From Desulfobacteraceae bacterium (GTDB taxonomy: Bacteria; Desulfobacterota; Desulfobacteria; Desulfobacterales; Desulfosarcinaceae), in NCBI GenBank assembly GCA_003599575.1, contig QZKV01000125.1, positions 1 through 51,738 of the forward strand: a DNA stretch of 51,738 nt, written 5' to 3'. This document shows, one piece after another, positions 25,877 to 33,980 of this stretch; the stretch's first letter is position 1, and the number at the start of each line of letters is the position of its first letter. Made by a program: the position numbers and the translations under genes. The notes beneath the pieces were generated by a model. The model made no database searches and was not told where the DNA came from. It saw nothing but the letters and a program-made list of their open reading frames with translations.

Positions 25877-25987
25877 GAATCCGGTTTTCAATCCCCATGC
25901 AGCCGGATTGGACACCCGAATCGACGCGCGCCGACATTTCGGCATTTCTTTTGACCTGAAAAGAAAAGCGGCTTGAAAGGCTCTCAC

Positions 25988-26539
25988 ATGCCGACCATTT
26001 TCACCCACCCGGCCGTTCCGCTTGCCCTGGGGCTCGGCCTGACCCGCAAAATCATCTCAGGGCGCCTGCTGGTGGCCGGCATGGCGCTTTCAGCGCTGCC
26101 CGACCTGGATGTCATAGCCTTCCGCTTCGACATCCCCTATGCCGCAGCCCTCGGCCATCGCGGCTTCAGCCACTCCCTGGCTTTTGCCGGGGCTGCGGCG
26201 CTATGCCTGGCCTGCGCCGCCCCGCTCCTTGGAACCTCGTTTAGGCGGGCTTTTCCTTTTCTCTTCCTCTCCATGGCCTCCCATGGCCTGCTGGACGCCT
26301 TCACCAACGGCGGCAGCGGCATCGCCCTGCTCTGGCCTTTTTCAGCCGAACGCTACTTCGCGCCCATCCAGGTGATCGAAGTCGCGCCCATTTCCGTTTC
26401 GCGCTTTTTCTCCGCAAGAGGGGCGCAGGTGCTGCTGTCCGAATTGCGCTGGATCTGGGCACCCTGCGCCGCCGTTCTTCTCATCAGGGGAGCGGCTTTG
26501 GCCGGGAGGCGCCTGACCAGAACCAGGCAGGATCGTTAA
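25988..26539 (+). CDS. YdjM/DUF457-type inner-membrane metal-dependent hydrolase-like protein
   Basis: A 183-residue membrane protein with four to five predicted helices. Motifs of the DUF457/YdjM family are present: FTHPAVPLALG at the N terminus, SALPDLDVIAF, GHRGFSHS and SHGLLDAFTNGG, supplying the conserved His and Asp residues. In E. coli the related YdjM is SOS-controlled, but the activity is unproven. The ATG at 25988 follows AAAGG; an upstream TTG at 25973 is less likely. Confidence 0.85.
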   Translation: MPTIFTHPAVPLALGLGLTRKIISGRLLVAGMALSALPDLDVIAFRFDIPYAAALGHRGFSHSLAFAGAAALCLACAAPLLGTSFRRAFPFLFLSMASHGLLDAFTNGGSGIALLWPFSAERYFAPIQVIEVAPISVSRFFSARGAQVLLSELRWIWAPCAAVLLIRGAALAGRRLTRTRQDR

Positions 26540-26923
26540 AGGAGGCAATGGGCTCTCGATGGGCGCAAAAAATGAAAGATAAGGAAGCGCATAAGCAGTA
26601 GATAGAGAAATCGCCGGCACAACAATTCAGGACCCATCGCAACATTGCGCTTGGCCTTTCTGCGTGAAGGGGCTTTAAAACTTTCGATGGAGTTCAAGCC
26701 CGCCGCCCGATTTTTTATACGCAGGCCTGCCTTTTTCGATCTGTTGTGATATAAGGGCGGGAACGAAGGATTTCTTTCCGAACAAGCTCCATCAATAAAC
26801 AAGCAATCAGACAGAGCAGATCAGGCCGTAACGCCATTATGCGGAACAGTGTTGCGGACTACGGTCAAAGACGCTGCGGTTTGGCAGCACCAGGCCTCTA
26901 CCCCAAACGCCCAGGTGACGCCC
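26540..26923. other. Intergenic stretch upstream of the WYL regulator
   Basis: 384 bp in which I see no supported gene. An 88-codon minus-strand frame (26536-26802) has no ribosome site or family resemblance. An upstream in-frame GTG at 26849 could extend the WYL regulator but the added residues look noncoding. The promoter of that gene is probably here. Confidence 0.4.
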
Positions 26924-27988
26924 ATGCCGACATTTCCTCAGTTTGAACGCCTTATGTGGCTCCACGGCCAGGCCAAAAACAGCCGCCAACCCAATGCCTC
27001 CCGCCTGGCCGCGCAATTCGAGGTATCCACCAAGACCGCCCAGCGGGATATCAACTGCCTGCGCGACCGCTTCAACGCGCCCCTGGAATACGATCCTGGC
27101 CGCAAAGGGTATTTCTACACCGACGACCTGTACGAACTGCCCTGCCTGCCGGCCAGCCAACAGGAAGTCCTCTGCCTGCTCACGGCCCGGCGCCTGCTGG
27201 AGCAGGCCGCCGGCGGCTACATCAGCCGGGAGCTGGAGAGCCTCAGGGAAAAGATCTTTGCCGGGGCCCGGCGCATCGGATTCACTCCCGAACATGCCGA
27301 ACAAGCCTTTTCGGCTGTCTGGAGCGGCTTTTCCCCGGCCCAGGAAGAGATCTTCCGCCGGACCGCCTGGGCCTTGCTCCGGCACCGCCTGATCCTTTTC
27401 GACTACCGTTCGCCGCAAACCGACGAGGTCACGCACCGTACCGCAGAACCGCATCACCTGCTGCACTACAACGCCTCCTGGGTGCTGATCGCCTGGTGCC
27501 GCAACCGCAACGGCTGGCGCAGCTTCTACCTGGCACGCATGAAAGAACTTAAAACCTTGGACGACCGCTTTGACCCACGGCCGGAAAACGCATGGCGCCC
27601 CCTGCTGCAAAACGCCTTCGGTCTCTTCCACGGCGACGAAACCACACCCGTCACCCTGCGCTTCTCCCCCTTCCGCGCCCGCTGGATACGCGAACAGCAC
27701 TGGCACCCGTACCAGATCATCACCGAACTGCCCGGCGGCGGCCTGGAGCTAACCCTGCCCGCAGCCGATTTCCGCGAAATCAAAATGAAAATACTCCAAT
27801 TCGGCGCCGACTGCGAAGTCATCGCGCCCGAAGTGTTGCGGGAAGAGATCCGGGCGGAGATCGCCAACATGAACGAAATGTATGGAAAGGGAGGGCATAA
27901 GAAATCGCATACCGGGGTGAATCCGGAAAGGTCCCCGAACCGTCATTCCGGGCACAGCGAAGCGGAGACCCGGAATCCAGGATCGTAG
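26924..27988 (+). CDS. WYL-domain transcriptional regulator
   Basis: A protein of about 354 residues. The N terminus is a winged helix (about 1-60; ASRLAAQFEVSTKTAQRDIN), followed by a WYL ligand-binding domain (about 150-230; HHLLHYNASWVLIAWC, FYLARMKELK) and a WCX-type C-terminal domain ending near NEMYGKGG. WYL regulators sense nucleotide ligands and often sit by, and control, CRISPR or other defence loci. This one is on the same strand 1.2 kb before the cas genes. The last 30 or so residues are encoded by a dispersed palindromic repeat and are probably a read-through extension, not part of the fold. Confidence 0.85.
   Translation: MPTFPQFERLMWLHGQAKNSRQPNASRLAAQFEVSTKTAQRDINCLRDRFNAPLEYDPGRKGYFYTDDLYELPCLPASQQEVLCLLTARRLLEQAAGGYISRELESLREKIFAGARRIGFTPEHAEQAFSAVWSGFSPAQEEIFRRTAWALLRHRLILFDYRSPQTDEVTHRTAEPHHLLHYNASWVLIAWCRNRNGWRSFYLARMKELKTLDDRFDPRPENAWRPLLQNAFGLFHGDETTPVTLRFSPFRARWIREQHWHPYQIITELPGGGLELTLPAADFREIKMKILQFGADCEVIAPEVLREEIRAEIANMNEMYGKGGHKKSHTGVNPERSPNRHSGHSEAETRNPGS
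27941..27980. repeat. Dispersed palindromic repeat, copy A
   Basis: CGTCATTCCGGG ... CCCGGAATCCAG form a hairpin with ATTCCGGG/CCCGGAAT arms. The repeat overlaps the end of the WYL gene and supplies its last codons. A related copy is at 28201. Confidence 0.75.
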
Positions 27989-28412
27989 GTTGGGTTGAGC
28001 GGCTTCCAAGCAGTGTTTCACTCACCTTCGGCGCTCTTGCATTTGCGCACATATGCCGCCATGCCCAAAAACCCAGCGAAACCCAACAACGGCGTCGCTC
28101 CACTCCAACCCGCAGTTACAATCTGCGAACGTCATTGTGGTGGTGGAAGAGGCCCTGAAAAGCCCTACAAACCACTCCGACCGCCATTACAGTCCGCAAA
28201 CGTCATTCCGGCGAACGCCGGAATCCAGTTTTTCGTTTCGGATTCAGGGCATTTGTTAAAAAGTAAGGTTTGCGCTTCAAGCACTTTTATCGAACGTTAA
28301 AGCAATGTCGGCAAAAAAAAAATTAAAACCTGGGAACCCGGATGTCCTACCTCCCCTGATATGAACAATCTGAACGCTTGCCGGCTTCCGAATTGCAGAA
28401 AGGATTTTTCAG
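27989..28412. other. Repeat-rich intergenic region before the ORF6N-HIRAN gene
   Basis: 424 bp with no supported gene. It contains GTTGGGTTGAG ... CGAAACCCAACAAC as a long imperfect inverted pair, two similar stretches (CAATCTGCGAACGTCATT and CAGTCCGCAAACGTCATT), and a palindromic repeat at 28201-28228. This looks like accumulated intergenic mobile repeats. Confidence 0.6.
28201..28228. repeat. Dispersed palindromic repeat, copy B
   Basis: ATTCCGGCG-AAC-GCCGGAAT, nine-base arms but for one unpaired position, within the CGTCATTCC...GGAATCCAG frame shared with the repeat at 27941. Repeats of this type are scattered through many deltaproteobacterial genomes. Confidence 0.75.
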
Positions 28413-29024
28413 ATGCCGACCACAGTACCGATAGAAAGAATCACCAGTAAAATTTACTTCATTCACGGCCAAAAGGTGATTTTGGATCGAGATCTGGCAG
28501 AGCTTTATGGCGTCGAAACCAGAGTCTTAAAGCAGGCGGTTCGCAGAAATGTTAAGAGATTCCCGTCCGATTTCATGTTTGAACTAAAGACCGAAGAGGA
28601 AAAAGCTTTAAGATCACAATTTGTGACCTTAAAAAGAGGCCAACACTCTATCGCGGGCTTTCAATACTACGATAGCCCGGCCCTGGTGCATCGGCTGAGA
28701 CCCGGTGAGGGGCTGGTCTATTCCCTCGAGTTCGAAAACGTTCATGTTCAAGAACACACCTACCGGGGAATCAAGGGAGTGCACCCAGGCAGGCTCAAAC
28801 CCGGCACCCTGCTCAAGCTGACCCGCGGACCCCGCAATCCCCACGACCCCTTCGCCGTGGAGATCCACCTGGACAAGGCCAAACTCGGCTACGTCCCCCG
28901 CTCCGACAACAAGCACATCAGCCGACTGCTGGAACAAGGCGCAAAGCTGGAGTGCCGGGTGGCCGAAGTTGATCTGGAGGCGGAGGTGTGGAATATGGTG
29001 AAGGTGGAGGTGTTGATGGTATGA
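28413..29024 (+). CDS. ORF6N-HIRAN fusion protein
   Basis: A 203-residue protein. Residues 1-75 are an ORF6N domain (ERITSKIYFIHGQKVILDRD, AELYGVETRVLKQAVRR), a DNA-binding-type module of phage and mobile genes. From about residue 78 it becomes HIRAN-like (IAGFQYYDSPALVHRLRPG, later LTRGPRNPHDPFAVEI and AKLGYVPRSDNKHISRLLEQ). HIRAN domains recognise stalled forks or damaged DNA ends. The normal C-terminal half of an ORF6N protein is missing, and the HIRAN part seems to start twice, so this may be a recombination product. It is intact as an ORF, with AAAGGA upstream. It lies 170 bp before cas3. Confidence 0.7.
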   Translation: MPTTVPIERITSKIYFIHGQKVILDRDLAELYGVETRVLKQAVRRNVKRFPSDFMFELKTEEEKALRSQFVTLKRGQHSIAGFQYYDSPALVHRLRPGEGLVYSLEFENVHVQEHTYRGIKGVHPGRLKPGTLLKLTRGPRNPHDPFAVEIHLDKAKLGYVPRSDNKHISRLLEQGAKLECRVAEVDLEAEVWNMVKVEVLMV

Positions 29025-29110
29025 GGCTTTCTCGACGCAATATTCTCCATGCCCTGCTCTGCTATCCTCTGGCCGCTCTGGGACTGTGGAACAAACCGTC
29101 GGCCTTTTGA
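29021..29110 (+). CDS. Short ORF with Tat-like signal, possible gene fragment
   Basis: A 29-codon frame whose ATG overlaps the stop of the ORF6N-HIRAN gene (ATGA). It starts MRLSRRNILHALLCYPLAAL, a twin-arginine-like signal sequence, and stops soon after. Exported HIRAN proteins of related bacteria, as I recall, begin in this way, so this could be the severed N terminus of a HIRAN gene. Confidence 0.3.
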   Translation: MRLSRRNILHALLCYPLAALGLWNKPSAF

Positions 29111-29193
29111 TACCGAGGGGTGGTAATATCACGACATGTGGATAGAGCCGGTTCTTTTCTGATTCAATTCCAATATTGGAGGACTGACGGGCC

Positions 29194-32100
29194 ATGTCTT
29201 TTACCGATTTCTTCTGCGCCGCTACGGGCAACCGGCCGTTTCCATGGCAGACCGCACTTTACGAAAAATTCTCCACCGGCCAATTTCCGACATCCGCCAA
29301 TATCCCTACGGGCCTTGGCAAGACATCCATAGTCGCCGTCTGGCTTATCGCACTTGCGCTTTACCCGCACAAGGTGCCGCGACGCCTTGTCTATGTCGTC
29401 AACCGCCGCACCGTCGTTGATCAGACGACTGCCGAAGTCGAAAAGCTGCGCATGGCTCTGTCAAAAAAGCCGGAACTCAAAGAGATCGTGGACAAGCTCC
29501 TTGCGCTTTGCGCCCTGCCATTGCCTGCCCCGGATTCCCCTCCGCTCGCTGTCAGCACCTTGCGCGGCCAATTCGCCGACAACCGCGAGTGGTCGGCCGA
29601 CCCGGCCCGCCCGGCGGTGATTGTCGGTACGGTCGATATGATTGGTAGCGGCCTGTTGTTCAGCCGTTACACGGCCGGCTTCAAACTGCGCCCGCACCAT
29701 GCCGCCTTTCTCGCGCAGGATGTTTTGCTGGTCCATGATGAGGCGCATCTTGAACCCGCCTTTCAGCAATTGCTCAACAGCGTCGTTGGCGACCAGAAGC
29801 GCTCCAATGACCCGCGCCAACTCTGGGTTATTGAACTATCGGCGACGACGCGCTTGGTTGCACCTATCGAACCGTTCCGGATCTCCAAGGACGATGAGAA
29901 AAATGAATTCGTCAATGGACGGTTGAACGCGGTCAAGCACCTCTCATGTGTCGCGCTCACCGATGGAGAAAAGTTGCCCGTTAAAATCTCAGCGCTCGCC
30001 CTTGAGCATAAGGATTCCGGCCGCGCTGTTCTTGTTTTTATCCGTTCTGTTGAGCACGCCACCAAAATCGCCGCCGCATTGGACAAAGGCGGTCTAAAAG
30101 GCAAGGTCCTGACGCTCACCGGAACCATGCGCGGCAAAGAGCGCGATGATTTGGTGAAAAAACCTGTTTTTCAACGTTTCCTGCCGGAGTCTTCCCTCAT
30201 TGATGATGCCGAAGCGGCTCGCGGCACGGTTTTCCTGGTTGCCACCAGCGCCGGGGAGGTCGGCGTGAATATTTCTGCCGATGACCTTGTTTGCGATCTA
30301 TCTACATACGAAAGCATGGCGCAACGCTTCGGTCGCGTGAACCGTTTCGGCAAATGTGACGATAGCTCGATTACTGTGGTCTATCCGCAAGAATTTCCAC
30401 ACACCAAAAAAATCAGCGATGCGGAAAAAGCGGTTGCCGACGGCAAAAAAGACGCCGAAAAAAAATTGCGGAAAGCCAAGGAGTCATCCGCCCTTGACAT
30501 AGCCCTCGAAAACACGCTCGAACTTCTGCACAAACTTGGCGGAGACGCCAGCCCGACAGCGCTCGAACAACTCCCAGCCGCCGAACGCGCAGCGGCTTTC
30601 AGCCCGCAGCCGAAAATGCGCGTCGCCACGGATGTGCAGTTCGACGCCTGGGCGCTTACTTCCATCCGCGACCGCATCGCCGCCCGTCCACCGGTCGCAC
30701 CTTACTTGCATGGGGAGGCGGAATGGGAACCACCGGAAACCCATATCGCATGGCGCGAAGATGTTGATGTCATTAAGGACGAGCTCCTCAACGCCTATGC
30801 GCCGGAAGAATTGCTGGCGGATTTTCCTCTTAAACCGCATGAGTTTTTGCGCGATGTAAGCAGCCGTGTTTTGAATAAAATCGCCTCACTGGCGGCCGCC
30901 TCATCCGACAAAACATTGTCTATGTGGCTTATCCCCGAATCAGGAGAAATCAAAGTCCTTCCGATTTCACGTTTTGCAAGCGCCTTCGACATTTATTCCA
31001 AAGGCTCCTCGAAACGAACACCGGAAGAAAAAAGAGAAGTTGACGCGCTCAAAGCCGAAATCGAGGACGCCACTATGATTTTGCCCGCATCTCTTGGCGG
31101 AATAAAAAAAGGTCTGCTTTCAGCCGAGAGCGCCGGAAACAGCGACGTTACGGATGTTTCCGAAATCGAGAACATGCGCCTCCGCATCCACGCCCCCACA
31201 CCCGACATTCCCGAACCATACGCCGAACGCTATCGTCTCATCCGCTCCATCGACACCAAGTCTGGTGAAGAAGAGGATGAAACGGAGTCGCCAAGGCGTT
31301 ACTGGCTTTGGCTCGAAGCGAAAAAAGCTCTGAACGCGGAACGACGCACCGCTCAGCACCCGGAGACGCTCGCAGACCATACAGAGGTGACCATAGCCAA
31401 TGCGGCCGCCATCGCGGAAAAGCTGTTGCCTGCCCCCACCGATGGAGAACCCGATCTGCGCCGCTGTCTCATTGCCGCCGCAGAATTACATGATCTCGGT
31501 AAAAACCGCCGTCAGTGGCAATTCGGCATCGGCAATACCACATACGATTCCGCGAGACAGGAGACCATTTTGGCCAAGTCCGGCGGTGCCATGCATCCGC
31601 GCAACCTCACGGAAAACTACCGTCACGAGTTCGGATCGATCGCCGATGCCCCCGCTTCCGCTGACTTCGCCGGACTTACTTCCATTGAGCGCGATATTGT
31701 CCTTCACCTCGTGGCCGCCCATCACGGGCGAGCCCGCCCACATTTTCCTGCTGAAGAAATCTTTGATTACAATGCCGCGCCCGATGTTTCCACCGTACTT
31801 GCCGCCGAAGTCCCGCGGCGATTTGCCAGGCTCCAGCACACATTCGGGCGTTGGGGACTGGCCTGGCTCGAATCGCTGCTTCGCGCCGCCGACTACGCCG
31901 CCAGCGCCGGGATTGTTGCAATTAAACCCGCTGTTTCGGCACGCTGTCTTGCCGTTTCGCGGAAAAGCGAGACTGAAACGTTAAGACAAAAAGATAGTGA
32001 GACGGTCATCTCGCTGCGCGTGGATGTCGCCAACCCTGGCCAATACTTTGCCTGTTGCGGCCTATTTGAACTCGCCACACGTCTCGCGCGGGCCGCGATG

Positions 32101-32910
32101 GCGCATTTCGAGCAAGACTGCAATAGCAAACAGTGGCGGTTTGTCATCTCGAACTGCATCATCCACGACGGCAAGGCGTTCACGCTGCACGACCTTCTCA
32201 CGGAAATCGTCAACGCCAAAATTACAAATGCAAACACCAGCGGCAATGATGATTCCGCCAATGATGAGAACAGCGATACTGCCGACAACTCCGAAGATGA
32301 CGCGAAAGCGCCACCCTTGCAATTCGGCCCGCCATTCGACTCCCGCTTAGATTGGTGGGAAACCGCTGACAACAAGACTGCTGCCTTGAAAGTCTGGGCT
32401 GGCTCAATGGACTGTTTGGGTATCGCCACGGCCATGCAAAACGCGACCAGATTAATCATAAACGAATCGGACTTCCTGACGGATGCGCGAGGCATTTTAT
32501 CCGCCTGTCGTGTTGTTTATGAACCCGCAAGTGAAAACTCTAAAAGTAAAAAGCCAAAGAAAAAGGAACCATTTTATTTTGATGCCAAGCGAGGGCCCAA
32601 TGCCGATTCCCGTGATGTCGGTTTCGCGCCCAACGATCTGAGCCTTCAAACGATAGCGTCGCCTGCGGTCGAACTTCTTTGTCTTGTCGGCCTGCAACGG
32701 ACGATCCCCGCTCCAGCGCAGCAGCGGCGCCAGTTTGTTTATACGCTTTGGACAACACCTTTGCCCATCTCGCTTCTTGCCGCCGCCGTCAACGGGCAGA
32801 TCCCGGAATCCACCGATTATTCATATCGTTTTGAAAGCTGGTTCCGTACAAGCCAGAAAAAGCATAAGGCATTTCTTCAAGCAACTCTAACCAAAAGGAC
32901 GAACAAATGA
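29194..32910 (+). CDS. cas3: Type I-G Cas3 helicase-HD nuclease fused to Csb3/Cas8u2-like domain
   Basis: A 1238-residue protein. The N-terminal superfamily-2 helicase shows Walker A (IPTGLGKTS, Lys43), a DEAH box at 182-185 (LLVHDEAH), and motif VI QRFGRVNRFG. An HD nuclease domain follows: AAELHDLGK with His766 and Asp767, and a later VAAHHGRARPHF. Helicase-then-HD order is that of the GSU0051-type Cas3. From about residue 930 it turns into a Csb3 (GSU0052, Cas8u2)-like domain (RVDVANPGQYFACCGLFELA), ending TTPLPISLLAAAVNG. In the Geobacter arrangement these are separate genes. It unwinds and degrades target DNA, and here would carry its own recruiting subunit. The csb1 start overlaps its stop by four bases. 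Confidence 0.88.
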   Translation: MSFTDFFCAATGNRPFPWQTALYEKFSTGQFPTSANIPTGLGKTSIVAVWLIALALYPHKVPRRLVYVVNRRTVVDQTTAEVEKLRMALSKKPELKEIVDKLLALCALPLPAPDSPPLAVSTLRGQFADNREWSADPARPAVIVGTVDMIGSGLLFSRYTAGFKLRPHHAAFLAQDVLLVHDEAHLEPAFQQLLNSVVGDQKRSNDPRQLWVIELSATTRLVAPIEPFRISKDDEKNEFVNGRLNAVKHLSCVALTDGEKLPVKISALALEHKDSGRAVLVFIRSVEHATKIAAALDKGGLKGKVLTLTGTMRGKERDDLVKKPVFQRFLPESSLIDDAEAARGTVFLVATSAGEVGVNISADDLVCDLSTYESMAQRFGRVNRFGKCDDSSITVVYPQEFPHTKKISDAEKAVADGKKDAEKKLRKAKESSALDIALENTLELLHKLGGDASPTALEQLPAAERAAAFSPQPKMRVATDVQFDAWALTSIRDRIAARPPVAPYLHGEAEWEPPETHIAWREDVDVIKDELLNAYAPEELLADFPLKPHEFLRDVSSRVLNKIASLAAASSDKTLSMWLIPESGEIKVLPISRFASAFDIYSKGSSKRTPEEKREVDALKAEIEDATMILPASLGGIKKGLLSAESAGNSDVTDVSEIENMRLRIHAPTPDIPEPYAERYRLIRSIDTKSGEEEDETESPRRYWLWLEAKKALNAERRTAQHPETLADHTEVTIANAAAIAEKLLPAPTDGEPDLRRCLIAAAELHDLGKNRRQWQFGIGNTTYDSARQETILAKSGGAMHPRNLTENYRHEFGSIADAPASADFAGLTSIERDIVLHLVAAHHGRARPHFPAEEIFDYNAAPDVSTVLAAEVPRRFARLQHTFGRWGLAWLESLLRAADYAASAGIVAIKPAVSARCLAVSRKSETETLRQKDSETVISLRVDVANPGQYFACCGLFELATRLARAAMAHFEQDCNSKQWRFVISNCIIHDGKAFTLHDLLTEIVNAKITNANTSGNDDSANDENSDTADNSEDDAKAPPLQFGPPFDSRLDWWETADNKTAALKVWAGSMDCLGIATAMQNATRLIINESDFLTDARGILSACRVVYEPASENSKSKKPKKKEPFYFDAKRGPNADSRDVGFAPNDLSLQTIASPAVELLCLVGLQRTIPAPAQQRRQFVYTLWTTPLPISLLAAAVNGQIPESTDYSYRFESWFRTSQKKHKAFLQATLTKRTNK

Positions 32911-33977
32911 GCAATGTAGAACTTAGCACATTCGACAACCACCTCTCCTTGGACGGTCCCGCCGCCCTCGTCATCCGCGAACACCTTATTCCGGTTGAAG
33001 GCGCGGACGGCGTCTGTTTCCCCTCAACATTCGCGGACATCGGCTACAATATTGACTACGAAAACCCAAGGGATAAAACCGGGCGCAATATCGCCCTCAT
33101 CGACAGTGTCGGTTCCCAGGCCAACCGCATTGAGCCGATGTTTGCTGAAGAGCCTTACAAAGAGCTGGTTCCGCAGATCAATATCAAGGCGGGCAATCAG
33201 TCCATCAACCTGCTTCTTGCCGGACACCGCGCAGGAGATGCTATTGCCCGTTGTTCTGAGTTAGGAGACGAATTGCAGTCAGCGTTCAGAGAAATTCTGA
33301 AGGGAAACGCCTTGCCGCTAACGAAGATCGCGCCCACGTCGCTGGTCTTTGGAGTCTGGGATTCACGCGACACCCAGGCCAAACTCCCACGACTCATCGC
33401 GTCAACCGTTCGTGCTTTCAATGTTCGTAAACTCACACGCTCGGCCACCTATCTTGCTCCCGTAGATTATGTAAGCGAAGGCGTCATTTCAGCGGAGGAT
33501 GCCCAAAAAGCCGACGGAAGCTCAAAAAACCCGCTTTCAAGCACAGGCTTTGTCAACGCGCTTGCCAATGAAACCCACGGTGGGATTATCGCGGAGGGCG
33601 GTATCCGCCGTGACGCGGTTCTGGCCCTTTCGGCATTGAAACTGCTGAAAGCGGACAATAAAGAAGACCAAAAGGCCACGGAAAAACTTCAGCGCTACAT
33701 TCTCGGCCTTGCCCTCGTTGCTTTTACCAAACTGCCGCTGGGTTATTACCGTCAGGGAACAATCCTTGTCCTCAATCCCGACCAGCCGCGTGAGTTCTTT
33801 CAAGTGGCTTTGGACGGGACGCGAAAGCCTTGTACTATCACCCACGGAGACGCCCTTGCTTTCGCTAAAGCCGCCGCCCAGGCGTTTGAAGTCAGTGAAA
33901 TCCGCAATGTTGATTTTGACAAAGACTCCGCCAAGAGAAAAATCGCCGAAGCCAAAAAGAAAAAGGGCAAGGAGTAA
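32907..33977 (+). CDS. csb1: Csb1, Cas7-like backbone subunit of type I-G
   Basis: A 356-residue protein of the Csb1/GSU0053 family. Typical features are the start LDGPAALVIREHLIPVEGAD, the FPSTFADIGY segment, SIGSQANRIEP-like text (VGSQANRIEPMF), and THGGIIAEGGIRRDAVLAL in the second half. Csb1 polymerises along the crRNA spacer as the backbone of the I-G surveillance complex. The C-terminal 15 residues are a lysine-rich tail suited to RNA contact. The ATG overlaps the cas3 stop (ATGA), and csb2 begins three bases after its stop. Confidence 0.92.
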   Translation: MSNVELSTFDNHLSLDGPAALVIREHLIPVEGADGVCFPSTFADIGYNIDYENPRDKTGRNIALIDSVGSQANRIEPMFAEEPYKELVPQINIKAGNQSINLLLAGHRAGDAIARCSELGDELQSAFREILKGNALPLTKIAPTSLVFGVWDSRDTQAKLPRLIASTVRAFNVRKLTRSATYLAPVDYVSEGVISAEDAQKADGSSKNPLSSTGFVNALANETHGGIIAEGGIRRDAVLALSALKLLKADNKEDQKATEKLQRYILGLALVAFTKLPLGYYRQGTILVLNPDQPREFFQVALDGTRKPCTITHGDALAFAKAAAQAFEVSEIRNVDFDKDSAKRKIAEAKKKKGKE

Positions 33978-33980
33978 TAA

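Noticed and set aside
26536..26802. Minus-strand 88-codon frame between the YdjM-like and WYL genes
   Set aside because: No ribosome site, no signal peptide or domain, and low-complexity ends; treated as noncoding.
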